From assembly GCA_020634855.1 (NCBI GenBank), contig JACKAU010000003.1, positions 372,001 through 436,000 of the forward strand: a stretch of 64,000 nt of DNA, in the 5' to 3' direction. The notes under the pieces are model-generated. The model saw only the letters and a list, made by a program, of their open reading frames with translations. It had not been told where the DNA came from and made no database searches. A program made the position numbers and the translations under genes. The stretch is from Anaerolineales bacterium. Lineage in GTDB: Bacteria; Chloroflexota; Anaerolineae; 4572-78; J111. This document shows, one piece after another, positions 58,433-64,000 of this stretch; the stretch's first letter is position 1; each line of letters begins with the position of its first letter.

Positions 58433-59290
58433 ATGATCAAGATTTCGGTAATTACTTGGAACGGCGGTTTTAGAGAGTCTTTTCACACAGTCGACTCCTT
58501 TGCCAAGCAATCATTCCCGACGAGCGAGTATGAGTTTATTTGGGCTGAATATTATGACTCCGCTGATCCTGTCCTGTTAGATAAAATCCACCAAGTTGAA
58601 AACGCTAAAGTTATTTTTGTAAATGGTGAAGGTCAGTGGCATGTTGGCCGCTGCATGAATGCGGGTATTGCGGCAAGTCGCGGTGACTTACTAGTGCTTA
58701 TTGACGGTGACATTGTGGTCAGACCCGACTTCCTGACTGAGATGTGGCAGACACACGCCGCATACAAGAATTTGGTGCTTTATGTAAGACGTTGGGATGA
58801 ACCTAAAACGGCGCATGATGCCGGTCAGATTTCTGTTGAACATCTAGAAACCGTTTGCCAATTAAATAATCCAACAAATTATGGTGGGTGTTTAATAACA
58901 GGGCGACAAAATATCGAAAGCGCTCAAGGATATGAAGAACATCCAATTATCGGAGGCCCTGGCGCAGTCAGCAAAGAGCTTTACACCCGCTTATGTAATG
59001 CAGGTTTTCCCATAATGTGGCATTCAACAGAAAAAATCTATCATCCCTGGCATTTTGGAACGCTTCCGTCTACAGACACACTCCAACAACAACAACAGAA
59101 GTGGGTAATTAAACAGCGTGGACTGGACCTCAGTACGCGAGCAGATCAACGGCAGATAGATTCTTACTTGATGAATTATTCAGAGGTTCATAAGTCCTCG
59201 GTTCAGTTGTCGATAAAGAAGATGGTTAGGATCATCCCGGGATCAGCGTCACTTATTCAGTTTCTACGTTGGACAGGCAATCATGCGTAA
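58433..59290 (+). CDS. Family 2 glycosyltransferase
   Basis: A 285-residue GT-A transferase. SVITWNGGFRESFHTVDSFA KQ begins the nucleotide-binding fold, AGIAASRGDLLVLIDGDIVV RPDF contains the D-x-D motif, and GGCLITGRQN and GGPGAVSKELYTRL form the acceptor region. Donor and acceptor are unknown. It overlaps the next gene by eight bases. Confidence 0.85.
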   Translation: MIKISVITWNGGFRESFHTVDSFAKQSFPTSEYEFIWAEYYDSADPVLLDKIHQVENAKVIFVNGEGQWHVGRCMNAGIAASRGDLLVLIDGDIVVRPDFLTEMWQTHAAYKNLVLYVRRWDEPKTAHDAGQISVEHLETVCQLNNPTNYGGCLITGRQNIESAQGYEEHPIIGGPGAVSKELYTRLCNAGFPIMWHSTEKIYHPWHFGTLPSTDTLQQQQQKWVIKQRGLDLSTRADQRQIDSYLMNYSEVHKSSVQLSIKKMVRIIPGSASLIQFLRWTGNHA

Positions 59291-60082
59291 TTTATTGATT
59301 CTGGGTTCTGGCCGTAGTGGAACCAGCATGGTGGCGGGATCACTAGCAAAATCTGGTTATTTTATGGGAACAAACCTGGTTAAACCGCATAATAGTAATC
59401 CAAAAGGATTCTTTGAAGATAGGGAGATCAATAGGATAAACGAAGATATTATCGCTCCGTTAATTCCAAAGAAACCACGATTTTTGAGGCGGTGGTTCCT
59501 TAAGATCGGCCAGGACGAAGACAGTTTTGGCTTGCTAGGATCCCACTATCAGCTACGATTAATACTGATAATCAAGAAATTCTTGATGAAATCAAAAACG
59601 TCACCTCTAATCATCCATTTTGTTTCAAAGACCCGAGATTTTCCTATACACTTTCGGTTTGGCAACCGTATCTAGAAAATACTGTTTTTGTCTGTGTATT
59701 TCGCGATCCTGGAAGCACCGCCAAAAGTATTTTGAAAGAGGTGCAGAGTCGACAATATCTCAAGTCGCTATCACTTAAACACGACCAAGCTCTAGAAATA
59801 TGGTATTTGATGTATCGTCGCATATTGGATAATCACACTACACAAGGAGAATGGGTATTTATTCATTACAATCAGATGTTGGAAAGTAGGGGACGAAAAC
59901 GGCTTGAAGATTTCTTACAGGTGAAAATCGACCATGATTTCCCGGAAAGCAATCTCAGACGTACCTATTCCCGGCAAGCCATTCCACAAGAGTACCATCA
60001 ACTCTACCTCCAATTGTGCCAACGTGCTGAGTACAACGAAACCCAGACAACATTACAAAATTTAAATTTTGAAGCAGCTTAA
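59283..60082 (+). pseudogene. Sulfotransferase family protein, frameshifted
   Basis: The N-terminal frame (59283-59675) has LLILGSGRSGTSMVAGSLAK SGYFMG, the sulfotransferase P-loop-like PAPS site, and PKGFFEDREINRIN. The rest is in the next frame and is open from about 59528: FWLARIPLSATINTDNQEIL, then FVCVFRDPGSTAKSILKEVQ (3'-phosphate motif), to 60082. One missing base near 59521 joins them into about 267 residues. Of a different subfamily from the sulfotransferase at 56450. Confidence 0.75.
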
Positions 60083-60095
60083 CCAACCTGAGCAA

Positions 60096-61028
60096 ATGTT
60101 CTCATTATCAATTATTATATGTACACACAATCCTCGATTTGATTACCTCAGTCAAACGCTAGAGGCTTTAAGAAAACAAACATTCTCCCCAAAAAAGTGG
60201 GAACTATTACTTGTCGATAATGCCAGCGATCAGCCCCTCGCAGAAAACATTGACTTACACTGGCATCCACATGCCAAACATATTTGTGAAGTACAATTAG
60301 GCCTCACACGGGCTCGGCTGCGAGGCATCCGAGAGGCGAAAGCTGATATTTTGGTCTTTGTCGATGATGATAATGTCCTCGATCCGGATTATTTGGAAAA
60401 TGTTGAAAGAATTGGTCAGGATTGGCCAATGCTTGGAGCGTGGGGTGGGGGGCAAATTAGACCTAAATTTGAGCAAGAACCACCACCGTGGACAAAAACT
60501 TACTGGTCATTTCTGGCCATCCGAGAGACTGAACGCGATATTTGGTCTAATATTGGTAAGTTAGATCAAACGATTCCCTGTGGGGCAGGATTGTGCGTCC
60601 GCCGGACTGTTGCTGAGCGATACGCTCAATCTGTAGTTAATAAGTCAATGAGATTACTCTTGGATCGCTGCGGCAACTTGCTGACATCTGGTGGTGATCT
60701 TGATCTAGCTCTGACATCCTGCGACATTGGGCTGGGTATGGGCCAGTTTACAGCGTTATGTCTAACTCACCTCATCCCTCACCATCGTGTTACGGAAGAT
60801 TATCTTTTAAAGTTGGCTGAAGGCATTCTATATTCGTCAGTCATTCTGGGCCACATACGAGGCAAAACCCCACCAAAGCCCAACTGGAAACTAAAACCAT
60901 TTCAATTTCTGGCCCGTTTGAAAATGAATGCTCGACAGCGGCGTTTTGATCGTGCGATTTGGAAGGGGAAATATTCCGCCTATAAAGACATTGAGCACTT
61001 TATCGCTAAAAATGGTTCTCCCCATTAA
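60096..61028 (+). CDS. Family 2 glycosyltransferase
   Basis: About 310 residues from ATG 60096 (MFSLSIIICTHNPRFDYLSQ TLEAL); a TTG at 60069 overlaps the previous gene. LLVDNASDQPL, GLTRARLRGIREAKADILVF VDDDN (D-x-D) and CGAGLCVRRTVAERY are typical of rhamnosyl- and glucosyltransferase-like GT2 enzymes. No membrane segment. Member of the AT-rich cassette. Confidence 0.85.
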   Translation: MFSLSIIICTHNPRFDYLSQTLEALRKQTFSPKKWELLLVDNASDQPLAENIDLHWHPHAKHICEVQLGLTRARLRGIREAKADILVFVDDDNVLDPDYLENVERIGQDWPMLGAWGGGQIRPKFEQEPPPWTKTYWSFLAIRETERDIWSNIGKLDQTIPCGAGLCVRRTVAERYAQSVVNKSMRLLLDRCGNLLTSGGDLDLALTSCDIGLGMGQFTALCLTHLIPHHRVTEDYLLKLAEGILYSSVILGHIRGKTPPKPNWKLKPFQFLARLKMNARQRRFDRAIWKGKYSAYKDIEHFIAKNGSPH

Positions 61029-61064
61029 TTCCTTGGTAGCTCGTAGGCACATAGGATTTTTTCA

Positions 61065-62093
61065 ATGAATAGTTTTCAGCCTAAAATGCTTGGGATAACT
61101 CTAGCGATTTGTACCCACAATGGTCGTCAAAAGTTAGAGCAGACACTGCTTCACGTGCTGGCTCAGGATGTCCCAAATACAATTAACTGGGAGCTGTTGG
61201 TCGTCGACAATGCCAGCACTGACGGCACAGCTGAGTTTGTGCGGTCTCTGTGGCCTGAAAATCGAACCCATCATCTGCGTATCATCCGCGAAGAAAAACC
61301 AGGGGCGCTCCACGCTCGCCTCCGAGCCATTCAAGAAGCCCGCTATGGTTATCTCAGCTATATCGATGACGACAACTGGGTCTCATCCAATTGGGTAGCA
61401 GAAGTTTACCGCATCTTTGAAACCTACCCGGACGTTGGCATGATTAGCTGTCCGTCAGTAGCGCACTTATCTGAGTCTCCCCCTAATTATTTTGAGAGAT
61501 GGAAAGGGTGGTTGGCTGTGGGTAGTCGATTTGAGGATGAAAGACTCATCGATACTAGACCAATCACTTTCTGGACAGCGGGATTATCACTACGCTTAGA
61601 AGCGCTTACCCCTCTTTTTGACACGGCCTACATGCCGTGTCTTACCGGACGTACGGGGAAACATACTTATGCCGGCGAAGATCATGAACTGTGCTTAACG
61701 CTCAGCCTTTTAGGATGGTACGCATATTTCAGCCGTAAAATACAATTCGTCCACGAAATTCCACCAGCACGGTTAGAGGTCTCGTATCTTGAACGCATGT
61801 TTCAAAATGGTGGCAGAAATGCGCTTATTCTTGATATTTATAGAAATGAATACCGGCAACGGCTTCTGTTTCATCCCCGTCTTGCTATTATTGAGTACCT
61901 TTGGACTTTTTTAGATCGAACGGCCCGTTACAGGATCAAGAAATTTATTGGAAAAGCCAATACACCTTTACACTTGAACCGAGTTAGTTACCTAACCGCC
62001 CTTGGTCGCGTACAAAGCTACTTCATTCACTTCGCGCGGATTGGGCAAGCCCAACAAAATATCCGAATCCTGCGCCAAATCGGTCGTTCTTAG
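61065..62093 (+). CDS. Family 2 glycosyltransferase
   Basis: A 342-residue GT2 enzyme, paralogous to the preceding one: LAICTHNGRQKLEQTLLHVL, LLVVDNASTDGTAEFV, RLRAIQEARYGYLSYIDDDN W (D-x-D), then TFWTAGLSLRLEALTPLFDT and a GEDHELCLTLSLLGWYAYFS acceptor region. Two adjacent related transferases suggest successive sugars of a similar kind. Confidence 0.85.
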   Translation: MNSFQPKMLGITLAICTHNGRQKLEQTLLHVLAQDVPNTINWELLVVDNASTDGTAEFVRSLWPENRTHHLRIIREEKPGALHARLRAIQEARYGYLSYIDDDNWVSSNWVAEVYRIFETYPDVGMISCPSVAHLSESPPNYFERWKGWLAVGSRFEDERLIDTRPITFWTAGLSLRLEALTPLFDTAYMPCLTGRTGKHTYAGEDHELCLTLSLLGWYAYFSRKIQFVHEIPPARLEVSYLERMFQNGGRNALILDIYRNEYRQRLLFHPRLAIIEYLWTFLDRTARYRIKKFIGKANTPLHLNRVSYLTALGRVQSYFIHFARIGQAQQNIRILRQIGRS

Positions 62094-62116
62094 AAGATGG
62101 TCATCAAGGTCACACA

Positions 62117-62962
62117 ATGCGCTTAGCCTCAAGACTACATCACTTCCTTGATAATCCCCGACGTAGTGTAAGCAACGTCCGTTATCGCTGGCGGGAACAT
62201 TGGCGTCGTCAGACAACGCAGGTCAATCCGCAGCCTATTCTCATCTTTGGCAACCAAAAATCAGGCACCTCAGCCATTACTACTCTACTGGGTGAAGCCA
62301 CCGGATTGTCATATACCATAGATATCTTTTGTCTGTACGCTAATTTGGAAGAACAAATTTTGGCCGGTCAAAATTCATTTGACGAACTTTTGCATAAAGG
62401 ACGCTACTATTTTTCCAAAGATATTATTAAGGACCCAGGGCTTACATTTTTCTACTCTGAACTACGAACGCGATTTCCTCAAGCTAAACGGGTTTTCATT
62501 CTCCGTGATCCACGCCAAAATATTCGTAGTATTCTCAACCGGTTGGGCTTACCTGGACATTTGCAAGACTTATCCGCTGAAGATTGGCACAGGGTTAGAC
62601 GTGATACGCCTAGCTGGCTGCCGGTTTTGGACGGGCGGTTGGCCGGGCATCACGGTCGAACCCACATTGAAACGCTGGCTTTGCGTTGCAAAAAAGCCTT
62701 TCAAATCTACTTGCAGCATCAAGCTGAAGTGACTCCAATTTACTATGAAACATTCAAGGCAAACAAGATCGGCACGATTCAGACCTTAGCCCGCCTGTTG
62801 GGCCTGTCAGTAGTACATGACATTAGCTACCTTCAGGATGTGCAGTTTCAACCCAAAGGCAACGCCTCAGTGTCGCTTGAAGCTTTTTTTGGACCCGACA
62901 ACTTTAATCTCATTGAAACCATCTGTGGGGAAACAATGACAGCCGTGGGATACCGGCTCTAA
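62117..62962 (+). CDS. Sulfotransferase family protein
   Basis: A 281-residue protein. The PAPS-binding loop LIFGNQKSGTSAITTLLGEA is at about residue 45, the 3'-phosphate motif KRVFILRDPRQNIRSILNRL at about 135, and VTPIYYETFKANKIGTIQTL is the C-terminal part. The third sulfotransferase gene of the locus. GC rises again within it. Confidence 0.8.
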   Translation: MRLASRLHHFLDNPRRSVSNVRYRWREHWRRQTTQVNPQPILIFGNQKSGTSAITTLLGEATGLSYTIDIFCLYANLEEQILAGQNSFDELLHKGRYYFSKDIIKDPGLTFFYSELRTRFPQAKRVFILRDPRQNIRSILNRLGLPGHLQDLSAEDWHRVRRDTPSWLPVLDGRLAGHHGRTHIETLALRCKKAFQIYLQHQAEVTPIYYETFKANKIGTIQTLARLLGLSVVHDISYLQDVQFQPKGNASVSLEAFFGPDNFNLIETICGETMTAVGYRL

Positions 62963-62977
62963 ACCTCCTTTTTAAAA

Positions 62978-64000
62978 ATGAAAATTGCCTACATCACCAG
63001 CGACTTCGGTGCGGTCTCAGAGACGTTCATTACCGACCTGGCTTTAGGTCTGGCGCAAGCCGGTCACCAAGTTACCGTTTTCTGTAACCAAGCCGTAGTC
63101 TCCGATGTTCCATCGATTACCATAGAACAAACTAACTTCTTAATTCTCAATTCCACTGCCGACCGGCTGGGCTATCGGGTTGATCAATGGCTAGGCGAGC
63201 CTGGCCAGACCCGGATTTACGCTCGCCACTTGGCTCAAGCACAGCGGCAGTTGTACCCAATGTTAAGCGATTACGGGCCCCAAGTAGCCTACATCGACTA
63301 TGGTTCGGTCGCGGCTCTAGCCCGTCAAACGCTCTGCGAACTAAATATCCCTTTTGTGGTTCACTTCCACGGGGCCGACATCACCAGCGCCGTCAACCAC
63401 CCGGCCTATCGGACAGAACTTCAAGCTGTCTTTCGTGATGCAACAACCTTGATTGTCGCCTCTCACCACATCCGGCGTTTGCTAATACTTGAAGGGGCAC
63501 CACCGGAAAAAGTTCACGTTGTACGGTACGGACTTAATCTGGAAGGCTTAACGCCGCTATCCTGGTCAGAACGGCGCACTGAACCACCCGCCATTGTCTT
63601 CTTAGGTCGCTTTACCCCTAAAAAGAACCCGGTGGCTCTGGTACAAGCCTTTGCCTTGGTCAAACAACAAGTGCCGCAAGCACGATTTTCGATGATTGGT
63701 GACGGCTCGGAAATGGCTCGCGTGCGGCAGCGGATCGAACGTTTAAAGTTGGGCCAGACGGTCAAATTATACGGGACGCTGCCGCGTGACCAAGCCTTGC
63801 CTATTGTCAACCGGCACTGGGTCTATGCCCAACACAGCATCACTGCCCCCAATGGTGATCAGGAGGGCTTTGGTATCTCGCTAACCGAAGCGGCGGCTCT
63901 GGCCTTACCGGTGGTCTCAACCCTCCACAACGGCATTCCTGAGCAAGTAATTGATGGCCAGACCGGTTTTTTAGTCCGCGAGTTTGATTTTGAATGTATG
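62978..64000 (+). CDS. Family 4 glycosyltransferase, truncated by the window end
   Basis: 341 residues of a GT-B enzyme. The N-domain begins MKIAYITSDFGAVSETFITD LA and contains IPFVVHFHGADITS. The C-domain has IVFLGRFTPKKNPVALVQAF, FSMIGDGSEM and the E-x7-E donor motif region EGFGISLTEAAALALPVVST. The gene continues beyond base 64000. It would add a sugar to the exported glycan. Confidence 0.9.
   Translation, partial: MKIAYITSDFGAVSETFITDLALGLAQAGHQVTVFCNQAVVSDVPSITIEQTNFLILNSTADRLGYRVDQWLGEPGQTRIYARHLAQAQRQLYPMLSDYGPQVAYIDYGSVAALARQTLCELNIPFVVHFHGADITSAVNHPAYRTELQAVFRDATTLIVASHHIRRLLILEGAPPEKVHVVRYGLNLEGLTPLSWSERRTEPPAIVFLGRFTPKKNPVALVQAFALVKQQVPQARFSMIGDGSEMARVRQRIERLKLGQTVKLYGTLPRDQALPIVNRHWVYAQHSITAPNGDQEGFGISLTEAAALALPVVSTLHNGIPEQVIDGQTGFLVREFDFECM

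Overview
The window looks like a chromosomal piece of a large-genome, multicellular-type bacterium, most plausibly a member of the Chloroflexota (Anaerolineae/Caldilineae-like). The inference rests on STAND (NB-ARC plus TPR) regulators, secreted proteins ending in a short YLPxxxR-type tail, dense palindromic intergenic repeats, and an FG-GAP protein, a C25 peptidase, HprK-like kinases and PqqD proteins side by side. No rRNA, tRNA or CRISPR array is visible, so the taxonomy is inference only.

Layout. 1-0.75 kb: right end of an ISAs1-family insertion sequence. 1.0-7.6 kb: a DJ-1/PfpI-like gene and two HTH-NB-ARC-TPR (STAND) regulators, both broken by frameshifts or a stop, with an unlisted 51-codon Cys-tailed secreted peptide between them. 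7.6-11.2 kb: an animal-type haem peroxidase operon and a divergent damaged repeat protein. Helically phased GAGAG repeats sit in front of the DJ-1-like gene, the peroxidase and the divergent gene. 11.3-24.2 kb: a minus-strand island of membrane and stress genes (ClbS/DfsB-like, FNT transporter, YihY, AI-2E transporter family, DUF1206, CsbD, DUF421, DUF72, PAP2 phosphatase, diacylglycerol-kinase-like, coiled-coil lipoprotein, DUF3618, holin-like, DUF883-like, DedA). 24.4-28.1 kb: a flippase-like membrane protein, a peptide with four 15-residue IGWAEG repeats, a UBP zinc finger and a ChrA transporter.

28.4-36.1 kb: a secreted seven-bladed FG-GAP protein followed by a tight operon: PqqD-like protein, 65-residue peptide with a W-x-x-P leader and an AQA site, HprK-like kinase, C25 (gingipain-like) cysteine peptidase, S26 peptidase. 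This reads as a ribosomally made, post-translationally processed peptide or protein system that I do not recognise as described. 36.8-41.1 kb: a NusG/RfaH-like antiterminator and GDP-fucose synthesis genes, with copies of a conserved leader RNA. 41.3-48.2 kb: a complete lasso peptide cluster (B1, B2, C, A, kinase, ABC exporter, nucleotidyltransferase). Its predicted core has a Gly1-Glu8 ring. 48.4-52.6 kb: a third leader copy, a second GMD-like enzyme, a frameshifted SGNH hydrolase, two HU-like proteins and repeated elements. 53.2-64 kb: an ABC polysaccharide exporter (permease and ATPase) split by a GxxExxY nuclease-like gene lying in an array of palindromes, then an AT-rich cassette of glycosyltransferases and three sulfotransferases.

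How it fits together. The right half is a surface-glycan locus (GDP-fucose precursors, glycosyltransferases, sulfation, ABC export) probably controlled by the NusG paralog acting on the leader RNAs. A lasso peptide cluster is embedded in it. Base composition changes inside the asparagine-synthetase-like gene and inside the exporter ATPase gene, pointing to cassette exchange. Many genes carry one-base frameshifts, several next to homopolymers, so some broken genes may be sequencing or assembly errors rather than true pseudogenes.
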